Positions 51,664-61,383 of a DNA stretch of 64,000 nt are shown here, piece after piece (position 1 is the stretch's first letter; every line of letters starts with the position of its first letter). This DNA comes from Leptospira_A sp046736045 (GTDB lineage Bacteria > Spirochaetota > Leptospiria > Leptospirales > Leptospiraceae), in the NCBI RefSeq assembly GCF_046736045.1, contig NZ_CP177134.1, positions 3,534,001 to 3,598,000 on the forward strand, written 5' to 3'. The notes beneath the pieces were generated by a model. The model saw only the letters and a list, made by a program, of their open reading frames with translations, was not told where the DNA came from and searched no databases. The position numbers and the translations under genes are program-made.

Positions 51664-52395
51664 TTGATAGAACCCTTATTATTAGCTCTCACAAGCATTA
51701 CTACTAAATTCAATCAGACGGAACTCACCAAAGCCACAGGTTTTTTCTTTGAAAGAGAAAACCGCCTGTATCTCGTTACAGCAAGGCATGTGGTCTTTGA
51801 TAAATTGACAAACCACGAACCGAACCTGCTTCTTATCAATCTCCATATCGACCGTGAAAATATAACCATAACAACTGATTTTTCAATACCTCTTTATAAA
51901 AATGGGAAACCCATCTGGAAAGAAGGTTATGATTCCGGTGGAAACGTGGATGTATGCGTAATCGAATTGGACAGAAAGGCATTGGGTGAGTCCACATTCC
52001 TGAGCGCATTTACTACCAGCCATCTAATCAAACAATTGGATCAAATTGAAGTGGGGACTTCTGCGGTAATCGTAGGGTTTCCTCTGGGGTTTTATGACAC
52101 TCTCCACAAACTACCCGTAGCAAGGCAGGCATTGATTTCTTCTTCTTTCGGGATTCGTTTCCAAGGTCATGGATATTTTTTAACTGATGCACAAATGCAC
52201 AGAGGATCCAGCGGCGCTCCGGTTGTAGTGAAGACTCATTCGGGAGTTTCCAAAAGAGGAGATTTGCATTGGAGTTTGATCGGAATTCATACGTCCAGAA
52301 TGGATGTTACAACAAGAGATATACGGGAAGACGAAAGATTGAATCTAAACTGCGCCTGGTATGCCGATGTATTAATGAAACTGACGGAAGTATAA
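51664..52395 (+). CDS. Trypsin-like serine protease domain protein
   Basis: 243 aa. The catalytic triad is visible: His in LYLVTARHVVFD near residue 41, Asp in GNVDVCVIELD near residue 99, and Ser in DAQMHRGSSGAPVVV near residue 181 (GSSG form). No PDZ domain or signal peptide was seen, so it could be cytoplasmic or a secreted fragment. The start is a TTG with AGAAGG before it. It lies between two secreted-protein genes. It may act on cellular proteins under stress, but no substrate is known. Confidence 0.75.
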   Translation: MIEPLLLALTSITTKFNQTELTKATGFFFERENRLYLVTARHVVFDKLTNHEPNLLLINLHIDRENITITTDFSIPLYKNGKPIWKEGYDSGGNVDVCVIELDRKALGESTFLSAFTTSHLIKQLDQIEVGTSAVIVGFPLGFYDTLHKLPVARQALISSSFGIRFQGHGYFLTDAQMHRGSSGAPVVVKTHSGVSKRGDLHWSLIGIHTSRMDVTTRDIREDERLNLNCAWYADVLMKLTEV

Positions 52396-52561
52396 AACTG
52401 CAAATTGCTTAAAATTTATGCATAATCCGTATGGAAGAAGCCATACAATACAATCCCCCACCCGACACTCCGTTTGAGTGATTTCCGATTTTTATTTTGT
52501 CAAAAAATTATCTTATTTTGTTTTCACGGACAGAATCTTTTTTATTATTCCATTTATAGTT

Positions 52562-54004
52562 ATGGCTAAGGTCACATCGTTTCATCAGAAAATCTATCTA
52601 TCTGTCTTTATACCAGCCATCCTGCTTTGCAAATCTCCTCTCAATAACCAATGTGACCCATTTTCCGAAGAAAACCGGAATATAACAACGATCATACTAC
52701 GTTCTTTGTTAGGAGCTACCAAAACCGTCTGCAATTCAACGCAAACAAGCGGAACGATCAAACTGGCCGCACCTACCTCTTTCAACTGTCCTTCGGATGT
52801 TGTCCCATTCGTAAACGGAAGTTCTCTGGATTTAAAAACGATTACCGATGGAACAGGACTTGCGTTTGCCGTTTCCCCTGAACTTCCCTCGGGGCTTATA
52901 CTTGACGCATCCGTAGGAAATATCACAGGTGCTTATTCCGGTTTTCGAAGTTCCGTAAAAACGTATACCATTTCCGCATCCAATTCCCTAGGTTCCGCCT
53001 CCTGTAGTTTCACCCCGAAATTTATGGGAAAACCTCCCATAAAAACAAACATATCCGCTTGTTGGGACCAATCAGGGACAGCTGATCCCACTTGTACAAG
53101 CCCGGCAGGCCAAGATGGCTCCCTGAAACTAGGAACGGCGATTGATTTTACCGGTCCGATACTGGTCGGCTCCGACACGATCACCAAAGACAATGTAACA
53201 GGACTTATCTGGACTTCCTGCAATATCGGACAATCCGGTGCCAATTGCCTTACCGGCTCTGCAGGAACATACGATTTTGCAACAGCTCAGTCACTTTGTA
53301 GCAGTTTAGATGCATCCAACTCCGGGGTGGGTTATGCCAACTTAAAGGGATGGAGGGTTCCCGAACGGGACGAATATACATCTACGATTGATTATAATAC
53401 AACTAACCCTGCCATCTTTACAACATACTTTCCGCAAACGGTCTCATTCAATTATAAAACCAATACGATTCCTCCGACGTCGCCTGGCAACTCCTGGTAT
53501 CCTACCTTCATAGAGGGAACTTACGGTGCAGGCGCATTTTCGGATGGACACTACCTACGCTGCGTAACGAATGTAAGCTTTAATGCGACCAAAACATTCA
53601 TAGACAACCAAAACGGAACGATCGCCGATTTGAATACTTCCTTGGTATGGCAAAAATGTACCGTCGGGTATTCCAATGTTACGAATTGTACGGGAGGAAC
53701 CGCGACGCCTTCCAATTGGTTGACGGCAATTAACACCTGCAATTCGTTGACTCTTGCGGGAAAAACCTGGAGGCTTCCCAATAATCGCGAATTATTGAGT
53801 TTGATTGATTTGTATCGGACACCCAGTCCTGCCGTCCTTGATCCGACTTCATTTCCGAATACTATGGGAAATCCATATTGGACTTCTTCTACCTTACCGT
53901 CAGGTCCCACACAGGCATGGTATGTCGGTTTCGGTTTAGGAGACACCGGCTTTGCTCTAAAATCAACCAATACCAATTATACCCGCTGTGTTTCCTCTTT
54001 TTAA
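52562..54004 (+). CDS. DUF1566-domain secreted protein
   Basis: 480 aa from the ATG at 52562; an upstream GTG at 52478 gives 28 more hydrophobic residues. The N-terminus has a signal-like SVFIPAILLCKSP. Residues 75-155 resemble a putative Ig (He_PIG) domain, VTISASNSLGS-like. Two DUF1566 domains follow: GLIWTSCNIGQSG...GWRVPERDEY and LVWQKCTVGYSNV...WRLPNNRELLSLIDLY, with paired Cys. DUF1566 proteins are frequent surface proteins in Leptospira; function is unknown. Confidence 0.7.
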   Translation: MAKVTSFHQKIYLSVFIPAILLCKSPLNNQCDPFSEENRNITTIILRSLLGATKTVCNSTQTSGTIKLAAPTSFNCPSDVVPFVNGSSLDLKTITDGTGLAFAVSPELPSGLILDASVGNITGAYSGFRSSVKTYTISASNSLGSASCSFTPKFMGKPPIKTNISACWDQSGTADPTCTSPAGQDGSLKLGTAIDFTGPILVGSDTITKDNVTGLIWTSCNIGQSGANCLTGSAGTYDFATAQSLCSSLDASNSGVGYANLKGWRVPERDEYTSTIDYNTTNPAIFTTYFPQTVSFNYKTNTIPPTSPGNSWYPTFIEGTYGAGAFSDGHYLRCVTNVSFNATKTFIDNQNGTIADLNTSLVWQKCTVGYSNVTNCTGGTATPSNWLTAINTCNSLTLAGKTWRLPNNRELLSLIDLYRTPSPAVLDPTSFPNTMGNPYWTSSTLPSGPTQAWYVGFGLGDTGFALKSTNTNYTRCVSSF

Positions 54005-54123
54005 GGAAACCAATCCGATAGGCGAAACGGAAACCAACTTTCGCAAAATGGCAAAAAGGCGAACTTATTTGAAATAAATTTCCGAAAAGAAAGGATTGAA
54101 TTGCAAATTCGCCGAATATATGC

Positions 54124-54179
54124 TAAATGGAACCCATTGGGTGGCGGGTGGTTAACCCCACCCAATTCAGGGCGGGGAG
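54124..54179 (-). repeat. Dispersed intergenic repeat, copy B
   Basis: On the minus strand it has CCCCGCCCT, TTGGGTGGGG, ACCCGCCACCCAATG and TTCCAT, in the same order as copy A at 18994-19050, about 80 percent alike by eye. It lies at the decayed gene's 3' end. Confidence 0.6.
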
Positions 54180-54821
54180 ATCCTTCCCTAACCACAAAAC
54201 CCCGAATCAGTTCATAAAGCGAAATTTGCCGGTCTTTATAAAACACACGGATGTTCGATTTTTCAATCTTGTCCAGTGCATCGTCTCCTTCCCGAACCTT
54301 CACTTTGTATCGATAGTATTGAAGTAATCCGGCAATATCGGTGCATTGCAACAAACCTTATCTATTGTTAGTTGGTTTGTGTTATCAAATACAGATGGCA
54401 TCTTTTTTTCGGCAAAAATAAAATAAGAATTCAATACGGATCGAAATGGTTTTTCGAAAGTTACATCTAGAAAATAATACCTACCGCTTTTGTCTCGATC
54501 CAATACGGTGTATTCGGGAAATACAATTTCACTGAAGCCTCCCACATACAAAGAATCCACAGACCATTCACCATCGTAAAAGATTTCATTGTATTTCATG
54601 ATTTCTTCTTTTTGATCCCCGAATGCAGACCGGTAAATTCCAACTTTTCCCGCATAACCGGTATCAGCATGATCGATTCGGAAAATAACCTTGCCCGATT
54701 TACTGTTTCGAAAAACAATCCCTGTCTGTTTTTCGCCTTCATAAGAAACAACAAGATCTTTCCATCGTATCGGCCGACCATCCTCGGCCAAAGACGCGCA
54801 GCCATTCCACTTTCCTAATGA
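54180..54821 (-). pseudogene. Decayed gene with lost start and a frameshift
   Basis: A frame open from 54821 reads GKWNGCASLAEDGRPIRWKDLVVSYEG and continues to 54300. There is no in-frame ATG; only a TTG at 54791 could start it, after an upstream TGA at 54824. Near 54300-54354 the sensible sequence moves to another frame, which reads VKVREGDDALDKIEKSNIRVFYKDRQISLYELIRGFV before entering the dispersed repeat. So the gene seems to have lost its N-terminus, gained a frameshift, and had its end altered by the repeat. No family was recognised. A TTG-started 163-aa protein remains an alternative. Confidence 0.5.
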
Positions 54822-55062
54822 TCAGGAGTTTTGCTAACGAATGCCAATTTACTTTCGTTAGTTTATTTACTAGACATAACAAAACTTGAATTCGATTCAT
54901 CATTTTTATAAATCCGCCCTTCTGCCGGAACGTTTTCTTCGTTCAGTATCTTTCCCCGGATTTTCCACTATCTTACGTCTTGACAATCTGCCCTCAGATT
55001 CGAGTTTTAACCAAGTTACCTAGCGTGATCCGCTAGATTCCACAAATGAGACAAGGAAATCC

Positions 55063-56232
55063 ATGAAAGTCCACGAATACCAGGCAAAAGAAATCCTACG
55101 TAGACATAATGCTAACGTTCCCTTCGGAAAAGTCATCGATAAAGCCGCTGACTGGGAAAATGCATACAATGAAGTAGTTCAAAAATCACCCGTAGTGGTG
55201 GTGAAAGCACAGATCCATGCCGGTGGGCGTGGAAAAGGTGGCGGTGTAAAAGTTACCAAAACCAAAGACGATGCGAAAGCAGCCGTAGACAAAATCTTAG
55301 GCATGCAACTCATCACTCCCCAAACAGGTCCCGAAGGAAAGAAAGTCCTGAAGGTTTATCTGGAGCAAGGGATCGACATTGCAAAGGAATATTATATCTC
55401 CATTCTTCTGGATAGAGCTTTCCGCAAAACAATCATTATGGCATCCACCGAAGGTGGTATGGAAATTGAAGAAGTTGCCGAAACTCATCCTGAAAAAATC
55501 ATCAAAATCCAAATCGATCCGGGCATTGGTGTCCAAGGTTCTCAAATCAGAGAACTTGCTTTCGCATTGGGAATTCCTGCAGAAGCTCAGAAATCTTTTA
55601 CAAGTTTGGTAAATTCAATTTACAGCGCTTATATCAAAGAAGATGCGGCTCTACTTGAAATCAATCCACTCATCCTTACCAAAGGAAATGAAATCGTTGC
55701 AGGTGACTGCAAGATGGATCTGGACGAAAATGCTCTTTACAGACACACTGAAAACGAAGCTTACCGCGACGAAACGGAAGAAGATCCTTACGAAGTCAAA
55801 GCAAAAGAATTCAACCTGAACTATGTAAAACTTGATGGAAACATCGGTTGTATGGTAAACGGTGCGGGTCTTGCCATGGCGACTATGGACATCGTTAAAC
55901 TTGCTGGTGCAGAACCGGCTAACTTCCTGGATGTCGGAGGCGGAGCGAACCCTGTCACTGTTGAAAACGGTTTTCGTCTGATCCTATCCGATCCGAACGT
56001 AAAAGGTATTTTCGTAAATATCTTCGGTGGAATCGTTCGTTGCGATCGCGTAGCAAACGGTGTGATCGAAGCCGCCAAAAAAGTAAACATCCATGTTCCG
56101 GTTGTTGTCCGATTGAAAGGAACCAACGCGGAAGAAGGTAAAAAGATCCTGAACGAATCAGGACTCAATATCATAGGAGTGGAAGGACTCCGTGATGCGG
56201 CCGACAAGATCGTTTCGCTCATAGGGAAGTAG
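55063..56232 (+). CDS. sucC: Succinyl-CoA synthetase beta subunit
   Basis: 389 aa. The ATP-grasp domain starts MKVHEYQAKEILRRHNANVPFG and has VVVKAQIHAGGRGKGGGVK near residue 47. The CoA-ligase domain has GCMVNGAGLAMATMDIVKLAGAEPANFLDVGGGA near residue 262. It forms a complex with SucD that interconverts succinyl-CoA and succinate in the TCA cycle with ATP or GTP formation. AAGGAAATCC precedes the ATG. A TTGACA lies at 54980 with an AT-rich TTTTAA 19 bp beyond, a possible promoter. It heads an operon with sucD 9 bp downstream. Confidence 0.96.
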   Translation: MKVHEYQAKEILRRHNANVPFGKVIDKAADWENAYNEVVQKSPVVVVKAQIHAGGRGKGGGVKVTKTKDDAKAAVDKILGMQLITPQTGPEGKKVLKVYLEQGIDIAKEYYISILLDRAFRKTIIMASTEGGMEIEEVAETHPEKIIKIQIDPGIGVQGSQIRELAFALGIPAEAQKSFTSLVNSIYSAYIKEDAALLEINPLILTKGNEIVAGDCKMDLDENALYRHTENEAYRDETEEDPYEVKAKEFNLNYVKLDGNIGCMVNGAGLAMATMDIVKLAGAEPANFLDVGGGANPVTVENGFRLILSDPNVKGIFVNIFGGIVRCDRVANGVIEAAKKVNIHVPVVVRLKGTNAEEGKKILNESGLNIIGVEGLRDAADKIVSLIGK

Positions 56233-56241
56233 GGAGAAGAT

Positions 56242-57132
56242 ATGACTGTTTTAGTAGATGCTAATACAAAAGTAGTAGTCCAAGGGATTACTGGTAAAGA
56301 AGGAACTTTCCACGCAACACAGATGTTAGATTATGGCACGAAAGTTGTTGCGGGTGTGACTCCCGGAAAAGGCGGCCAAACCTGGACTTCCGAAACCGGA
56401 AAATCAGTTCCTGTTCGTAACACAATCAAAGATGCGATGAAAGAAGACGGTGCCAATGCAGCGATCATCTTTGTTCCGCCTCCCTTTGCCGCTGACGCAA
56501 TTCTGGAAGGTATCTTTGCCGAAATCCCTCTCGTGGTATGTATCACGGAAGGAATTCCCACTCATGATATGCTGAAAGTTTACAGCGTTCTTCGCAATTC
56601 CAAAACCAAATTGGTAGGACCAAACTGCCCTGGCGTCATCAATCCCTTTCATAAAGTGAAAATGGGGATTATGCCTGGTTTCATCCACAATCCTGGTAAA
56701 ATCGGAATCGTTTCCCGTTCAGGAACTTTGACTTATGAATCCGTAGCAGCACTCACTGCCGCAGGACTCGGTCAATCCACTTGTATCGGTATCGGAGGAG
56801 ATCCTGTTCCCGGAATGAATCACGTGGAAGCAGTTCGTCTTTTGAACGAAGATCCGGACACTGAGGGAATTGTGATGATTGGTGAAATCGGTGGAACTTC
56901 CGAAGAAGAAGCGGCCGCTTACATCAAAGCACATGTAAAAAAACCAGTAGTAGGATTCATCGCAGGTCAAACTGCTCCTCCCGGCAAAAGAATGGGGCAC
57001 GCAGGTGCTATCATCTCCGGAGGAATGGGAACTGCCACTTCTAAGATCGCCGCAATGAAAGATGCGGGTGTGAGCATTTGCGCACATATCGGTGAAGTTG
57101 GTGAAAAAATGAAGGCTGCTCTAGGAAAATAG
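56242..57132 (+). CDS. sucD: Succinyl-CoA synthetase alpha subunit
   Basis: 296 aa. TVLVDANTKVVVQGITGKEGTFHATQMLDYGTKVVAGVTPGKGG is the CoA-binding start. GPNCPGVINP is near residue 130, and the phosphorylated His is in PPGKRMGHAGAIISGG near residue 253. It pairs with SucC. Confidence 0.96.
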   Translation: MTVLVDANTKVVVQGITGKEGTFHATQMLDYGTKVVAGVTPGKGGQTWTSETGKSVPVRNTIKDAMKEDGANAAIIFVPPPFAADAILEGIFAEIPLVVCITEGIPTHDMLKVYSVLRNSKTKLVGPNCPGVINPFHKVKMGIMPGFIHNPGKIGIVSRSGTLTYESVAALTAAGLGQSTCIGIGGDPVPGMNHVEAVRLLNEDPDTEGIVMIGEIGGTSEEEAAAYIKAHVKKPVVGFIAGQTAPPGKRMGHAGAIISGGMGTATSKIAAMKDAGVSICAHIGEVGEKMKAALGK

Positions 57133-57168
57133 AGCGATTTTTTAAGGGAGAGAGTCAAACTAGTATAT

Positions 57169-58713
57169 ATGGAACGTCGTTCAGCAATTTCAGTTCTCTT
57201 TTTGGCTCTCTCATCCCTTGCACTGCTCGCTGCAGAGTCAGATAAAAATTTCGAACTCAATCTCAAAGATGCGGTTCGCTACGCGATTGATAACAATCGT
57301 GAGGTGATGCGGGCCAGGCTAGAGCTTGTTAAATCAAATACGGATTATTTAAAAAATGAAGGCAAATATTCCTTGAGAGCATTGGCCGGAGCCGATATCC
57401 AAGAGAACAAATTTCCTTATAACCAAAACAACTTGTTCAGTGGAACAAAAACTCAAACCAACAACTACTCTGCTGGTATTGACAAACTATTTACAACCGG
57501 AACTTATTTCAAATTGGAAGTCAAACAAACCCGATTTGACTCAAATGCATTTGAGGATCCTTTAAAAACTCCTGCAGGATTCGGAGCTTTGGGAATCCCT
57601 CCTCTATTTACCGACTCGATCAACTTAACAATCCAACAGGACTTGCTCAAGAATGCATTCGGTTACAAAGATAGAAACATTGAAACCATGTTGGAAAACC
57701 AATCATTGATCCTGAAAGATCAACTGGAAGAACAGGTTTCGGGAAAAGTAATCAACGCTCTTGTGGACTATTGGAATTACAATGTAAAAGATTCCAGTTA
57801 CCAAACCTTCGAACAACTTTTAAAAAATACAAAGACAGTGAGAGACCTCACTATCCGCAAACAAGGATTAGGTCTTTCCGAAGGCTTTGAAGTAAACCAG
57901 TGGAATGCACTTCTTGCTCAGGTGGAAGGACAGATGGCACAAGCGGAAGCGGAAAGAGAAGAAGCAAAACGAAAATTGATTCGTTCCCTCAATCTTCCCG
58001 AAAATACTGTGTTCTCCAAAACCACTCCTCTCTCCGAAGAACTTCCTAAAAATATAAATTATGAAGCGGATATCAACTATGCTTATTTGCATAGAGCCGA
58101 TTTCAAAAGCATTGCCCGCAAAAAAGAAAACGCAGAATTATCTTTAAAGAATGCGAAAAACGACGCATTACCTACTCTAAAAGCAGCAGGAACTTACGGA
58201 TATCAGGCGCAAAACCTACAAGGTGGATCTACAAATTACACGGAAGGTAAAAACGGTGTATTTACCGGCTCCTACCCAGTGATGCAAGGTTCCATTGATA
58301 TGAGTTATCCGATCGGAGACAGCGGAGTGAAAGCCGGATTGCGCGATGCTGAGATTCAAAAAAGACAAGTAAGTCTCGAAGAAGAAGATCTGACAAAATC
58401 GGTAGCAGATGATGTTCGAACACGAATCGACATTCTAAAGGCTTCTTACAAAGTAATGGAAAATGCAAAGAAGACGGAAGACGAAGCCAAAAAATACTAT
58501 GCTGGTGTTCTCCGCTCCTTCCAACAAGGTAGATTCAATGCACTTACCGTTAAAAATTCACTTGATACGTTAGTGCAAGACCAACTAGCACTAGTTCGCG
58601 CAAAAGTGGACTACAATATCAACTTACACCGTTATTATGTTTCTAAAAACGCTCTATTCGAAGAATACGGTGTGGATCGCGCCAAACTTCTTCCGGAAGG
58701 ATTTCAAAAATAA
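57169..58713 (+). CDS. TolC-family outer membrane efflux protein
   Basis: 514 aa. A signal peptide (SVLFLALSSLALLAAES) is followed by LNLKDAVRYAIDNNREVMRARLELVKSNTDYL, the N-terminal coiled-coil hallmark of the OEP family; a second half with LRDAEIQKRQVSLEEEDLTKSVADDVRTRIDILKASYKVMENAKKTEDEAKKYY repeats the pattern. It forms a trimeric outer membrane channel. No inner membrane or adaptor component is adjacent. The first ATG is used, although the GGGAGAG upstream is rather far away. Confidence 0.85.
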   Translation: MERRSAISVLFLALSSLALLAAESDKNFELNLKDAVRYAIDNNREVMRARLELVKSNTDYLKNEGKYSLRALAGADIQENKFPYNQNNLFSGTKTQTNNYSAGIDKLFTTGTYFKLEVKQTRFDSNAFEDPLKTPAGFGALGIPPLFTDSINLTIQQDLLKNAFGYKDRNIETMLENQSLILKDQLEEQVSGKVINALVDYWNYNVKDSSYQTFEQLLKNTKTVRDLTIRKQGLGLSEGFEVNQWNALLAQVEGQMAQAEAEREEAKRKLIRSLNLPENTVFSKTTPLSEELPKNINYEADINYAYLHRADFKSIARKKENAELSLKNAKNDALPTLKAAGTYGYQAQNLQGGSTNYTEGKNGVFTGSYPVMQGSIDMSYPIGDSGVKAGLRDAEIQKRQVSLEEEDLTKSVADDVRTRIDILKASYKVMENAKKTEDEAKKYYAGVLRSFQQGRFNALTVKNSLDTLVQDQLALVRAKVDYNINLHRYYVSKNALFEEYGVDRAKLLPEGFQK

Positions 58714-58734
58714 CAAGAGCGGGAGCTATTCATT

Positions 58735-60186
58735 GTGATTAGATCCCGTGTTCTTTTTGCTTTAGGAATTTTCTTTTCACTCACATTCATTTTAGTATAT
58801 TCGTTTGTAGATTTTCGGGAGAAAGAAGACAAAGCCTACGCTTATTTCTCTGAAAAAAAATATGATGAAGTCCTAACTCTTTACGGGAATGATACTTCGG
58901 TTGATTCCGAAGGAGTTCTTGCACTGTTATCCGAATCGGTTTCTTATCTTGAAAAAAAAGCAAACGACTCGAAAGAAAAAGATGCTGCACTCATCTTCTT
59001 AAAAAAGATTCCCCGACTCAAATCAACCGAATGGGAAACCAGTCTTGGAATCTATACACATATAGAAGATCCCTACTTTCCCTTGCTCAAGAAACATGGA
59101 ACTTTTTATAAAAAAGCACTGATCACTAAAATCTCTTCTTTTTCAAAATTGATTCCAAAAGACAAATCCACCTATTATTTACTCCTTCTGGTATTGGAAG
59201 ATCCTCGTGGCTTCGAGCAAACTTACAGTGAAGCACTTGCGAATGTTCTTCATTACCCTCTGGACCCAATCGGTGAAATAGAGACAACATTCCTGATCCA
59301 AACCCTTCATTTTCTAAATACATCATCCACTTCCTTATTCTTCGAAAATCATTTCTCCGTAAACGGAAAGAATGTGAATTTGCGCAGTGGTCCCGGAATC
59401 GAAAACAAAGAAGTAGGAAAAGTCAGCGGTCCCGATCAGACATTCTGTTTCGAAAGAGACAATACGGAAGAAACTTTAGCTGGCAAATCAGGGCACTGGG
59501 TACAATGTTATTTTCCTCATCTGGGGAGATCTGCCTGGTTGTTTTCCGGATTTCTGGAAAAAAAAGAACCTAGCCAAAGTTACGTGAACGAACTTCTAGG
59601 CAGATTCAAATCGGCAGAAGACCAAACTAGAATCGACTTCGAAGGATGGTCTGATGAAAAAATCCCGAACGGTTTTTATGGTAAATACATTCCCAGGCAG
59701 AAAGATGTGGATTCCGGAAATCCGGGATTTCCTCTTTTCGGGTCAAAGACAGGTAAATGGGAACTGATTTGTAAAAAGATAGAAGGCGAAAAAAAATATT
59801 TTGAATTTTCCTTCCGACCGACCGATTCGAAGGAAAACATCCACCTTTTGGAAATCCGTTTATTATCTTCGGGCTTAAGTCATCCTGCTTATTCCATTCA
59901 AACGGATAAAGATTCAATTTCGATTGGTAAAAACAGATATGTCCTGGACGATAGAAGCAGAAGAGAGAATTTGTCATTGCATATTGAATCCCGGAAAGGA
60001 AACAAACTGTTGGCGAGTCTTTGGAGAAGAAATGAAGTATTACTCCAAAAAATCGAATCCTCTTCCTTGGAAGAGGATTCCTTGTCCGGTATAAAAAACG
60101 ATTCCTGGGAAGTATGTTTACCTCAGGCGATTTCACCCAACCGGGAAAAAGTTTTATTATTCGAAATCAGAACCGGTGTTCATTAA
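58735..60186 (+). CDS. SH3-domain protein with an N-terminal membrane anchor
   Basis: 483 aa, GTG start. One helix (VLFALGIFFSLTFILVYSFVDF) anchors it. The middle region (about 60-190) is helical with lysine-rich heptads. An SH3b domain covers about 205-275: NGKNVNLRSGPGIENKEVGKVSGPDQTFCFERD...GHWVQCYF. The last 200 residues have no known family. Bacterial SH3 domains bind peptidoglycan or peptides, so a cell-envelope role is likely. It lies between the TolC-type gene and fmdB, with 21 and 15-bp gaps. Confidence 0.72.
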   Translation: MIRSRVLFALGIFFSLTFILVYSFVDFREKEDKAYAYFSEKKYDEVLTLYGNDTSVDSEGVLALLSESVSYLEKKANDSKEKDAALIFLKKIPRLKSTEWETSLGIYTHIEDPYFPLLKKHGTFYKKALITKISSFSKLIPKDKSTYYLLLLVLEDPRGFEQTYSEALANVLHYPLDPIGEIETTFLIQTLHFLNTSSTSLFFENHFSVNGKNVNLRSGPGIENKEVGKVSGPDQTFCFERDNTEETLAGKSGHWVQCYFPHLGRSAWLFSGFLEKKEPSQSYVNELLGRFKSAEDQTRIDFEGWSDEKIPNGFYGKYIPRQKDVDSGNPGFPLFGSKTGKWELICKKIEGEKKYFEFSFRPTDSKENIHLLEIRLLSSGLSHPAYSIQTDKDSISIGKNRYVLDDRSRRENLSLHIESRKGNKLLASLWRRNEVLLQKIESSSLEEDSLSGIKNDSWEVCLPQAISPNREKVLLFEIRTGVH

Positions 60187-60201
60187 TTTATCAGAGGCAA
60201 A

Positions 60202-60516
60202 ATGGCAACTTACGATTACAATTGCAAAACTTGCGGAAAACAATTCGAATATGTTCAGTCTATGAAAGACGATCCGATCACAAAATGCATATTATGTGGT
60301 GCTGAAACGGCAGAAAGAATGATTACAAGCACCGGCGGCATTATTTTCAAAGGATCGGGATTCTATGTTACCGATTATAAAAAAGATTCCGGTTCAAAAA
60401 AGCCAACGGAAGGCACCGGCCCAGTAACTGCACCTAACATAGAAGCTACGACAAAGCCGGAATCTTCCGGATCATCTACCACCGTTTCAGAAACAAAACC
60501 AACCACAAACACCTAA
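60202..60516 (+). CDS. FmdB-type zinc ribbon protein
   Basis: 104 aa. MATYDYNCKTCGKQFEYVQSMKDDPITKCILCGAETAERMITSTGGIIFKGSGFYVTDY contains the CxxC-20-CxxC ribbon and the family's TGGIIFKGSGFYxTDY end. The remaining ~35 residues are Ser/Thr/Pro-rich and likely disordered. FmdB proteins are regulatory or RNA-binding in other species, but the role is unclear. It lies 9 bp before lpxI. Confidence 0.88.
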   Translation: MATYDYNCKTCGKQFEYVQSMKDDPITKCILCGAETAERMITSTGGIIFKGSGFYVTDYKKDSGSKKPTEGTGPVTAPNIEATTKPESSGSSTTVSETKPTTNT

Positions 60517-60525
60517 CCTGCGTCA

Positions 60526-61383
60526 ATGGGAAAACTAGCCATCATCGCCGGGGGCGGAGAATTGCCCCACGTAGGTATGTCGGAAGCAATTGCTGCCGGA
60601 GAAGATGCGATTTTTTTAGGATTGAAGGAATCGGATTTTGCACCTAGAGGACATGAATCAAGAACCATTCCGGTTCATATCACCCAGGTAGGAAAGATTC
60701 TAAAAACAATCGAAAAACAAAATGTAGATCGGGTTCTAATGCTTGGCAAAGTCAGAAAAGATCTTTTGTTTCAGGGTTTAAAATTCGATTTGAAAGCACT
60801 TTCCATTTTAGCAAAAACCATCAACCGGAACGATTACCCTATTTTTTTAGCAATTGCCGATGAATTTCAAAAGATGGGAGTTACTGTTATTTCTCAAAAA
60901 AAATATTTGCGGTCCCTACTCTTGCAAGAAGGAAGATACACCCCTAAAAAGTTCAGCTCTACCGATCTCAAAGACATAGAATTCGGAATGATGTATGCAG
61001 AAAAAATGGCAGATCTGGATATAGGACAACTTGTGGTAGTTTGCGATGAATCCATAATCGCGGTGGAAGCAGTCGAGGGAACCGATGTTACCATCAGACG
61101 CGGGGGAGAATACACCAAAAAAAAAGGTTCCGCCGTTGTATGCAAATCCGCAAAATCCAAACAAGACGAAAGATTCGATCTACCTACCGTAGGAGTGCAC
61201 ACTCTCCAAATTATGAAAGAAAGCGGATGCAAAACACTTTGTATTCGGGAGGGAGAAACATTGGTAGTAAACCCCGAGGAAGTAGTAGACTATGCAACAA
61301 AGTCCAAGTTAAATTTCGTAGTGTACGGACCCTCAAAAACAAAAGGACTCAATGGTAGCCAAAAAAAGATCAAGCCACTCTAA
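60526..61383 (+). CDS. lpxI: UDP-2,3-diacylglucosamine pyrophosphatase LpxI
   Basis: 285 aa. KLAIIAGGGELPHVGMSEAIAAGEDAIFLGLKESD at the N-terminus and DRVLMLGKVRKDLLF near residue 68, with VVCDESIIAVEAVEGTDVTIRRGG near residue 167 and CLRIREGETL-like (CKTLCIREGETLVVNPEEV) near the end, match LpxI (DUF1009). It makes lipid X in lipid A synthesis, the role played by LpxH in other bacteria. Its end overlaps lpxB by 32 bp. Confidence 0.88.
   Translation: MGKLAIIAGGGELPHVGMSEAIAAGEDAIFLGLKESDFAPRGHESRTIPVHITQVGKILKTIEKQNVDRVLMLGKVRKDLLFQGLKFDLKALSILAKTINRNDYPIFLAIADEFQKMGVTVISQKKYLRSLLLQEGRYTPKKFSSTDLKDIEFGMMYAEKMADLDIGQLVVVCDESIIAVEAVEGTDVTIRRGGEYTKKKGSAVVCKSAKSKQDERFDLPTVGVHTLQIMKESGCKTLCIREGETLVVNPEEVVDYATKSKLNFVVYGPSKTKGLNGSQKKIKPL

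Noticed and set aside
54001..54354. A 117-aa minus-strand frame
   Set aside because: Its C-terminal half is translation of the dispersed repeat and of antisense to the DUF1566 gene end; only its first part fits the decayed gene.
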